A stretch of DNA of 64,000 bases, taken from NCBI RefSeq assembly GCF_000243415.2, contig NZ_KI912270.1:5041837-5105836 (forward strand). Direction: 5' to 3'. Source of the DNA: Mycolicibacterium tusciae JS617. Lineage in GTDB: Bacteria; Actinomycetota; Actinomycetes; Mycobacteriales; Mycobacteriaceae. The translations under genes and the position numbers were made by a program. The notes under the pieces were generated by a model. The model had not been told where the DNA came from. It searched no databases and saw only the letters and a list, made by a program, of their open reading frames with translations. Below, one piece after another: positions 49,850 to 59,847 of this stretch (within the stretch, counting starts at the first letter, position 1; every line of letters begins with the position of its first letter).

Positions 49850-50082
49850 CCGACATTTACTTGGTGTCATATCGAAGATCAACTTTTCGGATGCGCAGGC
49901 GAGCGCGACCAGCCCCTTGCGGCCACCGGCACGCACACTCCAGTCATCACCAGCAAGCACGGCGCTTCCTGCTCCAGGCGAACCTTGACGTGAATGCCGT
50001 TGACCCACAAGTAGACGAAGTCGCGCCGGGCCAGGTCGCCGGAGCCGGTGGGAGATTGGCTCGACTGGCCCATGTCGGTCAT
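49850..50082 (-). pseudogene. IS256-family transposase fragment, frameshifted
   Basis: The frame RDFVYLWVNGIHVKVRLEQE then APCLLVMTGV is a clear piece of an IS256/Mutator transposase. Similarity continues in a shifted frame as SVRAGGRKGLVALACASE. Only about 75 residues remain of roughly 400. It marks an older insertion or recombination event near the right end of the Tn554-like element. Confidence 0.75.
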
Positions 50083-50208
50083 TGCCCCTAACAAGCCAGC
50101 GGTCCGATCTAATCGGGTAGTTACGCCGTACCCGCGTCCTGTGGCGTACATGTGCGCGACGCATTCCCGCACGATCCGCGGCCCGAATCTGTGCGCCCGA
50201 TCAGTAAA

Positions 50209-50214
50209 TGCGAC
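50209..50214 (+). repeat. Right 6-bp flank TGCGAC of the Tn554-like element
   Basis: The second TGCGAC; the helicase frame resumes through it as C-D-E-A-H-R. The preceding codons (PISK) belong to the element. Confidence 0.7.
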
Positions 50215-52740
50215 GAGGCGCACCGCACCGCCGGGCGACGCGGCAAGGCGTTCGCCGTCGTGCTCGACGACCGCAAAATGCCGGCCAAGCATCGACTCTT
50301 TTTCACCGCCACCCCCAAAGTGCACGCCCGAGGTTCGGCTGTCGGCCGCGGCGCCAGGACGCGGCGCAACGCCGTGGCCTCCATGGACAACCACGACCTT
50401 TACGGGCGGCGGGTCTTCTCGCTGCCCACCCGAGACGCCATCAATCGCGGCATCCTGAGCCCGTTCAAGGTGGCTGTCATCGCCGTCACCGATTCGGCGG
50501 TGGCCTCCGCACTCAAAGATGTCCGCCTGATCAGCCTCGCTGCGGGAGAGGATGGCAGCGCCCGCGCCGACCATGTGGCCGCCGCGATCGCCTTGACCCA
50601 AGCTGCCAGCGACTACCAGCTCTCCAGCGTCCTGGCCTTTCACAACACGATCGCCGCCAGCCGCGACTTCGCGGCCACCTTCGCCCGCACCCACGCGCTG
50701 CTGCGCGCCCGCGGCCTGGTCGCCGACCAGCGCCGCGCGCACATCACCCACATCGACGGAACCTCCCCCTTGCGGGAGCGCAAAGCCGCGGCCGAAGACA
50801 CCCTCGGCCGCCACCGGCCCGATCAGTGGAACATCGTCACCAACGCGCGCTGCATCACCGAGGGAATCGACATCCCCGCCCTGGACGCGGTGTTCTTCGC
50901 CGAACCGCGGTCTTCTGACATCGACGTCGCCCAAGCCGTAGGGCGCGCCATCCGCAAGAATCCCCACCACGACCGGCCCGCGCTGATTGTGTTGGCACTG
51001 ACCGTTGACGACAGCCTCGACGCCGAATCCGTCATCGACGTCAGCCAATTCAAGAAGGCGCGGCAAGTGCTGCTGGCGCTGCAAAGCCACGACCCCAGCA
51101 TCGGCGCCGATCTCACCCGCGTCTGGGACACCCTCGGCGAGACCGGACCTGGTGACGGCGACTCGGTGCACACCGACCTCATCGACATCCGTGTGCCCAC
51201 CGACCTGCCCTCGGAGCTGGCCGAGCAGTTTCTGCGTGCCTTCAGCGTGCACACCGTCGACACCTTGACCCAGCAGTGGGAGGACAACTTCGCCGCGCTG
51301 GCCGCCTACGCCGCCGACCACGGTCACGCCAGCCCTGCGCAGCAGTACATCTCGGGTGACGGGCGGCCGCTGGGCCAATGGGTGTCCGGTCAGCGGCGCG
51401 CCCACGGCCACGGCCGGATGCTTCCCCAACGCATCGAACGCCTCGAAGGCTTGCCGGGCTGGGCATGGAACGTCGTCGACGCGCGCTGGGAGGAGAACTT
51501 CGCCGCGCTGGCCGCCTACGCCGAAACCCACGCGCACTCCTATCCGCCGCGCACCACCCACCTTCGCCTCAACCAGTGGGTGATCGGGCTTCGACGCCCA
51601 GGGCATCGGCAACGGCTTCGCGAGGACCAACGCAAGCGGCTGGAAGACCTGCCGGGATGGAGCTGGGAGCACCGTCAAACCCGCCTGTGGGAAACCTACT
51701 TCGACGATCTCACCGCTTACGCCGCCGACCACGGCCACGCCAGCCCGTCTCCCGGCTACGTCACCGCGGCGGGAGTGGACCTCGGCGCGTGGGTGCATGA
51801 ATTGCGGCGCCCGTCCCGGCGGGCCAAGCTCTCCCACGCCCGGCAGCGGCGGCTGGAATCATTGCCGGGCTGGTCCTGGGAGTACCACGCCCGACCCACG
51901 TGGGACGCCGCGTTCGCCGCGCTGGCCACCTACGCTGCGGCGCACGGCCACACCAATCCGCCGCGCAGCCAGGCCACTGACGACGGCCGGTCATTGTCGG
52001 CGTGGGCAACCGCGCAGCGTCAGGCCCGCAGCAAGGGCAAGCTCAGCGCTGAGCGCCGCCGGCGGCTGGAATCGCTGCCGGGATGGTCCTGGAATCTCGC
52101 CGACGCCCGATGGGAAGAGAACTACGCCGCCCTGGCGGCCTTCGCTGCCGACCACGGCACCTGCGATCCCCCGCCGGGCTACGTGTCATCGAGCGGCGCC
52201 AGCGTCGCCGACTGGCTACGGGGGGTGCGCCGCGCCGCGCGATCCGGGGACCTCTCTGCTGACCGCCTTCAACGGCTGCAAGTGCTGCCCGGTTGGTCGG
52301 CGCAACCTCGGCGCAGCGACGCCGCCTGGGACGAGAACTACGGCCAGCTCGTCGCCTACGCCGATGAGCATGGCCACGCCGCCCCGTCCCAGCACTACCG
52401 CACCCGGGCGGGGATGGCGCTGGGTCATTGGGTTTCCAACCAGCGGGCGGCGTTCCGGACTGGGAGGATGGCCCGCGATTTCCCCGACCGTATCGACCGC
52501 CTGGAAAGCCTGCCCGGGTGGGCGTGGAACACCTTTGATGCGCAGTGGGACACCGGGTTTCGCGAACTGCAGGCGTACTGCGCCGAACACGGAGCGGCCA
52601 CCCCGGGAACCAAATTGGTGACCGCCTCGGGCCACGGTCTCGGTCAGTGGGTCAGCGACCAACGCAAAAAGCACCGCGGCGGTCAGCTCAGCGAGGATCG
52701 GTGCCGCCGACTGGAATCGCTGCCGGGCTGGAGTTGGTAA
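50209..52740 (+). pseudogene. Helicase gene, 3' part, with helicase-associated repeats
   Basis: It resumes at CDEAHRTAG (motif II), then motif III FFTATPK, motif V/VI (TNARCITEGIDIPALDAVFF; AQAVGRAIRKNP). Residues after about 51270 form eight helicase-associated (HA) repeats of about 60-70 residues, each of the type W-E-N-F-AALAAYAADHGHA then LPGWSW. HA repeats are thought to bind DNA. Joined to the 5' part the intact protein would be about 990 residues. An in-frame start exists at 50152, so a product lacking Walker A may still be made. Confidence 0.85.
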
Positions 52741-52750
52741 CCGCGTCGCC

Positions 52751-53038
52751 TCACTCGGTGGCGTCGGGTAGAAAGTAGCGGGGCGAGACGCCAAACACCT
52801 TTGCCACGCAATACATTTCGTCGACACGCGGCGCCCGCTCGCCGTGGTCCTAGCGGTACCACTGGGTGGTGGAGGTCTTGAACTCCGGGCCCCGGATCAG
52901 CTTGTAGACCGTGAGCGGTTTCGTCGTGCGGGTGCGGCCGGTATTGAGCATCTGGACCCGATGGTTGTCCTTGATGAGCGCGGCCTACTGCTGGGCGAAG
53001 TAGGTCGCCGCCGCATGGCGCTCCGCACCGCCGAGCAC
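52751..53038 (-). pseudogene. XRE-type HTH regulator broken by two amber stops
   Basis: The frame from a GTG at 53038 reads VLGGAERHAAATYFAQQ-stop, then LTVYKLIRGPEFKTSTTQWYR-stop, then DHGERAPRVDEMYCVAKVFGVSPRYFLPD. The last part is a standard XRE/EspR-like end, where a residue replaced by TAG (probably W) is expected before DHGERAP. Two TAG codons make it nonfunctional unless suppressed. Confidence 0.6.
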
Positions 53039-53051
53039 GGGTGAGTCTTAC

Positions 53052-54845
53052 TCATGGCGTCGTCGTCGTCGGAGCCGCGGTGGTCTCGCCGGTGTTCAAC
53101 GAGGAGGCCAGCGCTCGGCGCATGTCGTCGGTGTTGACCACCAGCACTGAGGGGTCCGCGGCGGCCAGGGCGGCCAGCTCCTCGGGGGTGTTGCTGCTGA
53201 GTCGCCGGGCGCGCTCACGCTTGCAGGCAATGACCACCTTGCGGGCGTAGCGACCGTTTCCGGCGATATCGAGTGCCGTGCCGGCGTCGGTCGGTGTGGC
53301 GCGCAACCGGGTGGCCTCGGCGTGCAGCATGGGCCAGGCGTCCTCGGCGATCGCGATCTTTTCTTTGCCCGCGATGTGGCGGCCGATGGCCACGATTTCG
53401 TCGGAGGTGTAGCTGGTGAAGGTCAGGGTGAAGTTGAAGCGGCTTGCCAGGCCGGGGTTGGCGGCCAGGAAGCGTCGCATCTCTTTGGGATAGCCGGCGA
53501 CGATGACGACCAGCCGGTCGCGGAAGTCTTCCATGTACTTCAGCAGCGTGTTGATGGCGTCTTTGCCGAAGCTGTGGCCCTCGGTCTCGGGGACCAGCCG
53601 GTAGGCCTCGTCGATGAACAGCACCCCGCCCAACGCCTCTTCGCAGACCTCTTTCATGCGCTGCGAGGTCTGGGAGACGTAGCCGACGACGAGGTCCTCC
53701 TCGGTAACCTCCATGACCTCGGGGCGCTGAATCTTGCCCAACCCGAACAGGATCTCGGCGACGATGCGGGCGAACGTGGTTTTCGCCGTCCCGGGCGGAC
53801 CTTCCAGGACCATGTGGTTTTCGCTGGTCGAGGAGGTCTCCTGGTTCTGGGCCGCCATCAGCTGATCGATCTGAATTTCGGTGCGCCACACCGCGATCTG
53901 CTCTTTGGGGCCCTCCAGTCCGATCAATTCGTCGAGGCGGCGCTTAGCGTGGGCCAGGACGTCCTTCTGTTCGTCGGCCAACGCAGCCGCGTCGCGCTGC
54001 GCGCGGCTGGTTTCGGTGGCCGGATCCCACTTGTCGGTGCGGGTGGCGATCGTTTCGGGATCGGTGACCACGAGGCGGTAGCTGGGGTCATCGATGGCTT
54101 GTTGGGCTGCGGGTAGCAGCTGCCCGTCGACGGCGGCGGCGCGAAACGCCGCCACCGCGGCGTCGGGGTCGCCGAGCTCGCGCAAGCACCAGCCGCGGGT
54201 CAGCGCCACATCGGCGTTGACGTAGGGGTTATCGGTGTTGATCTTGTCGGCGGTTTTCAATGCGGCTTGGAACTGTCCCAAGCTGGCCGCGGCCGCCGCG
54301 GACAGCGCCGCGACCGCCTCGGTGACGGGATCAAGGACATAGGTCGATTCCGGCGGCGGGGACACCGCCGTCGCGGCCAGCAGATCTGGCCAGCGTCGGG
54401 TGCGGTAATACAGTGTGGCGGTGATGAATTGGCGCCACTGGGCAGCCTGGGTGTCCTCGGTGATGGCCGGGTCGTCGAGCAGTGACGCGGCCTGGGCGTA
54501 CTGCTCAGCGCGGATGAGCGCCGAGGCGTAGGCCAAAGCGAGGGTGGCGCGCGACCATACCGGCAGCGTCACGTACAGCGGTGCCAGGATCACCGCGTGC
54601 AGCTCGCCGGCCTTGAGTCCGATGCGACGGGTTTCGCGGTAGAGCGCCCGGGAGTTCTGATGGGCGCCGGCCAGGGTGGTCAGGTCCTGGTCGCCGCACG
54701 CCAGGCGGCCCAGCCAGGCGTCGGACATTCCGGGGTTGTCCGCGGTGATGCGGGTGAAGATGCTCAGTGCGGCGGCGCGGTCCCCGGAACGGTAGCTGTC
54801 CATCGCGGCGTCGAACGCGCGGCGCTGTTCGGTCGGCGAGGTCAT
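53052..54845 (-). CDS. eccA: EccA-like type VII secretion AAA+ ATPase
   Basis: A 597-residue protein starting MTSPTEQRRAFDAAMDSYR; the ATG at 54845 has GGAGAA nine bases upstream. The N-terminal half is a TPR-like helical domain. The C-terminal CbbX/EccA AAA domain has Walker A LEGPPGTAKTTFARIVAE, Walker B GGVLFIDEAYRLVPE, and DAINTLLKYMEDFRDRLVVI with sensor 1. EccA proteins work with ESX secretion systems. No other esx/ecc gene is in the window, so the rest lies elsewhere. It ends the leftward type IV secretion operon, as on mycobacterial T4SS/T7SS conjugative plasmids. Confidence 0.9.
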   Translation of the reverse strand: MTSPTEQRRAFDAAMDSYRSGDRAAALSIFTRITADNPGMSDAWLGRLACGDQDLTTLAGAHQNSRALYRETRRIGLKAGELHAVILAPLYVTLPVWSRATLALAYASALIRAEQYAQAASLLDDPAITEDTQAAQWRQFITATLYYRTRRWPDLLAATAVSPPPESTYVLDPVTEAVAALSAAAAASLGQFQAALKTADKINTDNPYVNADVALTRGWCLRELGDPDAAVAAFRAAAVDGQLLPAAQQAIDDPSYRLVVTDPETIATRTDKWDPATETSRAQRDAAALADEQKDVLAHAKRRLDELIGLEGPKEQIAVWRTEIQIDQLMAAQNQETSSTSENHMVLEGPPGTAKTTFARIVAEILFGLGKIQRPEVMEVTEEDLVVGYVSQTSQRMKEVCEEALGGVLFIDEAYRLVPETEGHSFGKDAINTLLKYMEDFRDRLVVIVAGYPKEMRRFLAANPGLASRFNFTLTFTSYTSDEIVAIGRHIAGKEKIAIAEDAWPMLHAEATRLRATPTDAGTALDIAGNGRYARKVVIACKRERARRLSSNTPEELAALAAADPSVLVVNTDDMRRALASSLNTGETTAAPTTTTP

Positions 54846-54869
54846 GGCTGGCACTTCTCCCCTGCTTGG

Positions 54870-56894
54870 CTACGTGTTGGTGATGGGATTGACGGTAGTC
54901 GGTGCACCGCCGAGAGGTCCTGGGTCGTTGTCCGGCGGCGGCGGAAACTCCTCGTCGGGCGGCTCCGGTGGTGGGGGCACCTCGTCGCGATACCGGGCAT
55001 CGGGCAGATCAGCCATCGGCGGCAGCGACGTCGCAGGTCCGTCGAACCCGCCGAAGCTGTCCCCGGGGAACTCGAAGCCCGATGGTTGAGCACTGGTGGC
55101 CGCGGGTGCGGAGCCCCGGGGGGCGGGCGCGGCCGCGCGAGCGCTGTCGAAGCCGCTGAGCATGCCCTGGATACCGCCGCCGGCGGGCTGCGGCGCTGAC
55201 AGTGCGGGCTCGCCACCACCGCTGGGGGCGGGGTGTGCTGCGCCGCCGGGGTCGATGCCGCCGGAGGAGGCGTGCTGCGCGGCGGACCCACCCTCACCCG
55301 GGGTCGATGCACCCGCCCCCGGGCGGTCGGAGGGAACCGGCTCAAATCCTGGCTGCGGCCCGCCGTGAACTTGGCGGGCATCGGCGGACTGGGCGTCGAG
55401 CTGCTCCCAGGGCGTGGTGCCCCCGCCGCGGCCCAAGCGCGACCCCAGCCCCTTCGCCCCGGCGACGGCGGCGCCACCGGCCCCGCCGATCGCGGCGTGC
55501 ATGCCCATACCGACGGCCACACTGCTGGCCTGGCGGAACAGGCCGGGCCCGGGCCGTTCGGCCGACAGGTCGGCGCGGATGTAGCGCAGCAGCATCATTG
55601 CCGCCACCGACACCGCGCCCATCATCAGCACATGCGCGAACGGGTTCGTGCCGCCCAACTGCGCAGGTAGCCGGCCCGACACGATGGACTCCACCGCTAG
55701 ACCCATGACGCTGACGAACACGATGTAGACCAGGACCTCGATGGCGTGGCGGAAGAACTGCCACACCACGGCGGTGGCGCGGCGCTGCGGAGCACCGGGG
55801 ATCGCTCCCAGCCACAGCGTCGGCAGCAGGATCACCGTCGTGTAGATCGCCTTCACCGACACCTTGAGCACCGCCCAGCCCGACAGCACCATGAACGCGC
55901 CCAGCAGCAGCGCGACAACGACGAACACCAGCCCGACCCAAATGTTGGTGCCGTCGAGGTGCTGGGCGTAGGACACCGCGGCGGTGTTGCCGCAGGACTG
56001 CATCGCGCGGATCGGGCCATCGGGGGCGCCGCGGTTGACCGCCGCCGACCAGGCCGCACCGCAGCCCCCGACGCGATCGACAACCTGCCCGAAGTTCCAC
56101 AGCTGCAACGGTTCTCGCACGGTATGAGTGATCAGGCTGGAGGTCAGGGCGTCGACCTGCCCGCCGGAGCCGACACCGTCGAAGGCGCCGTTGTGGCCCG
56201 GGGTGGCGGCTTGGGCGACGCTGAACCCGACCCGGCGGGCGAACTCGAGGAGCCCGCCTTCGCCGTACATCAGACCGGCGGGGTTGGCGAAGATGGCGAG
56301 CGACAGCGCCGGCATGGTCAACGCAATCAGGATCATCGTCCAGCCGCGCCCGGCTTCGCCGCGGTGAATGGTCACCACCCCGGCGAATACCCCGATCGGG
56401 ATGGCGATCGCCAGCAGACCGAGCTGCGTGGTCACAGTGATCACCGCGTTGGTGACCGCGCGGGCGATCTCGCCGATGACGGTCAGCCAGTAGGTGCTCA
56501 CGGTCATCTTCATCAGCCACAGCGCCAAGGCGATGATGCCGATGAACAACCCGGCCTCAGCGGTGAGGATGCTGGCCGAGGTGACGTTGAACGCCATCGT
56601 CTCCATGGCGTGCAGCGTCCAGGCCATCCAACTGTCGGGTGTCCAGCCGATGTCGGGGCCGGCCTGGGTGATCTGTTCACGGATGGTGGGCAAGCTCAGG
56701 TAGTAGTTGCCCAGCGGCACCCCGTAGGTGTCTTTGAGGCCGGTCCAGTTGAGCACCATCGCGTTGGTCGAGGCGCTGGCTGCCGGGGCGGCTACGGTCG
56801 CGGTGACCGCCAGGAGGTGCAGGACAGCCAGCACCAGCAGCGGGCGGCCCCACCGCGGATGGGTGAGATACCAGTAGTGCAGGCGGGCGGTCAT
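54870..56894 (-). CDS. VirB6/TrbL-like conjugation membrane protein
   Basis: A 674-residue protein with a signal-like N-terminus (PLLVLAVLHLLAVTATVAAP) and about eight transmembrane spans (for example FIGIIALALWLMKMTVSTYW; IWVGLVFVVVALLLGAFMVL). The C-terminal 200 residues are hydrophilic, Pro/Gly/Ser-rich and cytoplasmic. This is the layout of VirB6/TrbL-type channel proteins. Its ATG overlaps the stop of the VirB4-like gene by four bases. Confidence 0.78.
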   Translation of the reverse strand: MTARLHYWYLTHPRWGRPLLVLAVLHLLAVTATVAAPAASASTNAMVLNWTGLKDTYGVPLGNYYLSLPTIREQITQAGPDIGWTPDSWMAWTLHAMETMAFNVTSASILTAEAGLFIGIIALALWLMKMTVSTYWLTVIGEIARAVTNAVITVTTQLGLLAIAIPIGVFAGVVTIHRGEAGRGWTMILIALTMPALSLAIFANPAGLMYGEGGLLEFARRVGFSVAQAATPGHNGAFDGVGSGGQVDALTSSLITHTVREPLQLWNFGQVVDRVGGCGAAWSAAVNRGAPDGPIRAMQSCGNTAAVSYAQHLDGTNIWVGLVFVVVALLLGAFMVLSGWAVLKVSVKAIYTTVILLPTLWLGAIPGAPQRRATAVVWQFFRHAIEVLVYIVFVSVMGLAVESIVSGRLPAQLGGTNPFAHVLMMGAVSVAAMMLLRYIRADLSAERPGPGLFRQASSVAVGMGMHAAIGGAGGAAVAGAKGLGSRLGRGGGTTPWEQLDAQSADARQVHGGPQPGFEPVPSDRPGAGASTPGEGGSAAQHASSGGIDPGGAAHPAPSGGGEPALSAPQPAGGGIQGMLSGFDSARAAAPAPRGSAPAATSAQPSGFEFPGDSFGGFDGPATSLPPMADLPDARYRDEVPPPPEPPDEEFPPPPDNDPGPLGGAPTTVNPITNT

Positions 56895-59479
56895 GATCGC
56901 TGCGCCGCTTGGCTGCGCTGTTTGGCGCGGTGGGGGTTGGTGTCAAAGCGTGCGGCCAGCGCGTCGGTCGGCGCGGCGAACAGCGCCACCTTGCCGAACC
57001 CGCCGAACTCGTCAAGGAACCACGCTTCGCCTTCACGGCCGGGAATCACCTTGCCGTAGCGGTCGTCGATCGCGTCATCACCGTGGTCGACCAGCTGCAC
57101 GGGGCTGGTGTTGTTGACGTAGTTGGCCAGCAGTTCGGGGTGGCGATCCAGGTCGCGGTCACACCACTGCAGGGTCGCCTTGGCGATGTCGGATCGCTTG
57201 AAGCCCAGGCACAGTCGTTGGTCAATGAATTCGTCTTCGAGCACGGCGAAGTCCTTGATCGGCTGCTGGCTGATACCGCAGAACCCTGTCCAGGCCTTGC
57301 GGCCCTGGCGGATGATCGTGTTCGCGCACTTCTGTCCGCCCGGCGAATTGGTCCAGGCCGCGCACTCCTCGACGACCAGCATGTCGGGCTGATTGGGGCG
57401 GCCGAAAAAGATCGACTGGGCCACTTCGGCGCCCAGCCCGTAGAGCGCCTGGGCGGCGCGCTGGCCTGGGGTGGTCTGCTGATGCAGGTGGGCCTGGTAT
57501 TCCTCGGTGACGGTGGGCAGCTTGAGGCCGGCGAAGTTCCAGATCACGCACTGGGTGGTGGCGATGTCGGGCACCGGCAGCGACTCGTCGAACAGCGGCC
57601 GCAGCAGGCGTTGGGCGGCCAGCCCTTCCAGGCCGATCAGCAGGTCCTCGTCGGCGTCGGTGCGCGCCGCGGTGGGCATCTCGCGCAGGTAGCGGATCAG
57701 CTGTGCGGTACTGCCGATGCCATGTGTCTCGCGCGACTCGGGCGCGAGCAGACCCCACAGCCGCTGCGCACCGCGACTCAGCGGCGACAAACCCAATTGC
57801 GGTAGCAAATGATCAATAGTGCGTTCCGCGGCCTCTTTATAGGGAAATACCCGCAGCCCGTCCAAACTGAAATTCATGCGGCTGACATCAATAACCACTT
57901 TGTCGTCAAAATCGGCCAATGCTGTTTCGTGTTCCCGGGCGTCGGTGGGGTCGAACAAATGCAGACCGGCGCCAATTTTGAGCCACGAGCGGCACAAATT
58001 CTTCGTCACATGCGATTTGCCGCGGCCCGGCGAACCGCAGATCACCAGATTCGCCGGATTCTCGCGGGCCGGCGCGTTGAGGACGTCGAGCAGCACCACA
58101 TCGCGCAGTCCTGGGCTGGTCAGGTTCATCCCCAACGGCACACCGGTGTTGTTGCCCAACTTGCTGGCCAGCAGCGGCACAAACGGCGCGAATCGCTTGG
58201 TCGTGGTCGGGTTACGGAACTCGTCGAGGGCGGCGCGGCGCTCCCCCCCTGGGGCGAACGCCCGCCACAGCGTGGGCTGGCTGCCGCGCCACCGCTTGGA
58301 GCCGATGTTCTGGCCGCGGTAGGTGCGGGCGACGTCGGCAACGGCGCGGTTGACCGTCTCCGGGTCGCCGGCGGCCGCGGCGATGACGATGGCGGCGTTG
58401 ACACCACGCTCGGCGCTGCCGCGCTTGAGCTCTGAGGCCAGCTCCCGGCCAGAGGCCAGCTTGCGCAAAAGCTCATCGGAACTCGACGCATGGCGACCGC
58501 GCTGACGGTACTGATCGCGAATATTGACAATGACGTTCTCCGCGGTCGACACGGCCACATCAGCGCTGGTGAAGGTGATGTTGATCGTCCAGTCCAAGAC
58601 CGTGGCCGGGGTCGTAAGGTCATCGAGGACCTTGAACAGGGTCGAGCGCGGCCAGGCAATCCCGTTGTCGGGGAAGCTATCCAGCGGCAGCAGCGCCTGA
58701 TAGGAGTCGGGAATCCCGTCGGTGCGTTCACGGAACGTGCGCACGAAGACATCAGCGTCGGTGCGGGCCGCCCGCCAGCGCCGGTCGCGCAGCTGGGCCG
58801 CCCCTGGGTCCAGATGGACCGGGGTGAACGCCGATCCCGGCAGCGTGGCCTCGGCATTGAACGGTTGCATCGGCAGCGGAGCATTCCACGCGCCGCGGCT
58901 GGCAATGTAGTTCCAGTGCCACCAAATCTGTTCCACTGAGGCCGGTTTGGGGAAAAAGACCGATGGCAGGGCGGCGACCATTTGGGCGGCCAGATCCCGG
59001 TAGTAGGCAATCGAGGAATCGGTGTCCTTATCGCGGCCGACAGCAGCGTCGACCATGCGCCGCCACATGCCGCTGGGGGTGCGCCCGGCCAGGCCGTAGT
59101 CCAGCGGGAGGCTCAGCCAGTAGATGCGCCGGCGGGCGCGGTGATCGGCGATGGTGGGCTCCCAGCTGCGGCAGTGCTGCACCCAGGGCCGCGCCGACTC
59201 GGACACACCGTCGGGTGTGGTTGTCCCCGGGCGCAGGTCGGGATGGCTGTAAAGCATCTTGCGGACGGTGGCCCGCGACGCCACCGGCACCGTCAGGCCA
59301 CTGATCGAGGACCCCGAGGGCAGCGCACGCCACAGCTCGGCGTGCTCGGCGGCCACCCGGTCCTGCCACTCCTCGGACAAGAAGATGAACGGCTGCCCCG
59401 ACAGGAGGTAGTCGGCGTAGACCCCCTGCGGGGTCAGCCGCAGGTTGCCGATCGCGCGCAGCGGGGCAGGCACAGACAT
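56891..59479 (-). CDS. virB4: VirB4-like conjugation ATPase
   Basis: An 862-residue protein. Walker A is LVICGSPGRGKSHVTKNLCR and Walker B is DMLVVEECAAWTN, followed by GQKCANTIIRQGRKAWTGF and QQPIKDFAV, typical of VirB4/TraC-like ATPases. The N-terminal 400 residues lack membrane spans. It powers assembly of the transfer channel. The preceding small membrane proteins (VirB3-like and a two-span protein) complete the module. Confidence 0.88.
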   Translation of the reverse strand: MSVPAPLRAIGNLRLTPQGVYADYLLSGQPFIFLSEEWQDRVAAEHAELWRALPSGSSISGLTVPVASRATVRKMLYSHPDLRPGTTTPDGVSESARPWVQHCRSWEPTIADHRARRRIYWLSLPLDYGLAGRTPSGMWRRMVDAAVGRDKDTDSSIAYYRDLAAQMVAALPSVFFPKPASVEQIWWHWNYIASRGAWNAPLPMQPFNAEATLPGSAFTPVHLDPGAAQLRDRRWRAARTDADVFVRTFRERTDGIPDSYQALLPLDSFPDNGIAWPRSTLFKVLDDLTTPATVLDWTINITFTSADVAVSTAENVIVNIRDQYRQRGRHASSSDELLRKLASGRELASELKRGSAERGVNAAIVIAAAAGDPETVNRAVADVARTYRGQNIGSKRWRGSQPTLWRAFAPGGERRAALDEFRNPTTTKRFAPFVPLLASKLGNNTGVPLGMNLTSPGLRDVVLLDVLNAPARENPANLVICGSPGRGKSHVTKNLCRSWLKIGAGLHLFDPTDAREHETALADFDDKVVIDVSRMNFSLDGLRVFPYKEAAERTIDHLLPQLGLSPLSRGAQRLWGLLAPESRETHGIGSTAQLIRYLREMPTAARTDADEDLLIGLEGLAAQRLLRPLFDESLPVPDIATTQCVIWNFAGLKLPTVTEEYQAHLHQQTTPGQRAAQALYGLGAEVAQSIFFGRPNQPDMLVVEECAAWTNSPGGQKCANTIIRQGRKAWTGFCGISQQPIKDFAVLEDEFIDQRLCLGFKRSDIAKATLQWCDRDLDRHPELLANYVNNTSPVQLVDHGDDAIDDRYGKVIPGREGEAWFLDEFGGFGKVALFAAPTDALAARFDTNPHRAKQRSQAAQRS

Positions 59480-59494
59480 GGAGGGAGACCCTTC

Positions 59495-59842
59495 TTAGCG
59501 GGGAGGTCGATGTGACGAGATGACCTGCGGGCGCAGGTTTTCCCACCACCAGCGGGCGCGGGTGCGCAGCGATGGCCGGGTGGCGGGCAGCTTCGAGAGC
59601 AGCAGCACCGCGACCACCGTGATCACCACGCCGGCGACCAGGATGCGCACTGCGCTGCCCCCGTTGCTGATGTTGGCCGTGACCAACGAGCCGGTCACCA
59701 CAAAGCCCAGCACGGCGGCGATGGCGTCGGGGGCGCGCCATTTCTCCTTGAACGGCAAGGTGAACCCGTCCCCGGAGTCGCCGAGGTGAATGGGCAGTGA
59801 GCGCTGGTCGGAGTAGATCTTGGCGGAGACGTCCTGGCCCAT
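59495..59842 (-). CDS. PrgI/VirB3-like small membrane protein
   Basis: A 115-residue protein with two transmembrane spans at about 38-57 and 65-83 (AIAAVLGFVVTGSLVTANIS; AVRILVAGVVITVVAVLLLS) and a basic C-terminus. It immediately precedes virB4, as PrgI and VirB3 proteins do. Gap to virB4 15 bases. Confidence 0.7.
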   Translation of the reverse strand: MGQDVSAKIYSDQRSLPIHLGDSGDGFTLPFKEKWRAPDAIAAVLGFVVTGSLVTANISNGGSAVRILVAGVVITVVAVLLLSKLPATRPSLRTRARWWWENLRPQVISSHRPPR

Positions 59843-59847
59843 GGGTG

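Larger units (their letters stand above)
38886..50208. mobile_element. Tn554-like element carrying defence-like cargo
   Basis: About 11.3 kb lying exactly between the two halves of a helicase gene. It contains a three-gene recombinase operon (tnpA, tnpB, tnpC-like), a methyltransferase-helicase operon, and a TIR/HIT operon. There are no terminal inverted repeats, as in Tn554. The right end also holds an IS256-family fragment, so the element has itself been hit by other transposons or has captured their ends. Confidence 0.8.

Noticed and set aside
49879..51837. 652-codon minus-strand frame spanning the Tn554-like junction
   Set aside because: Only its last part (IS256 fragment) has real similarity; the rest is antisense to the helicase repeats.
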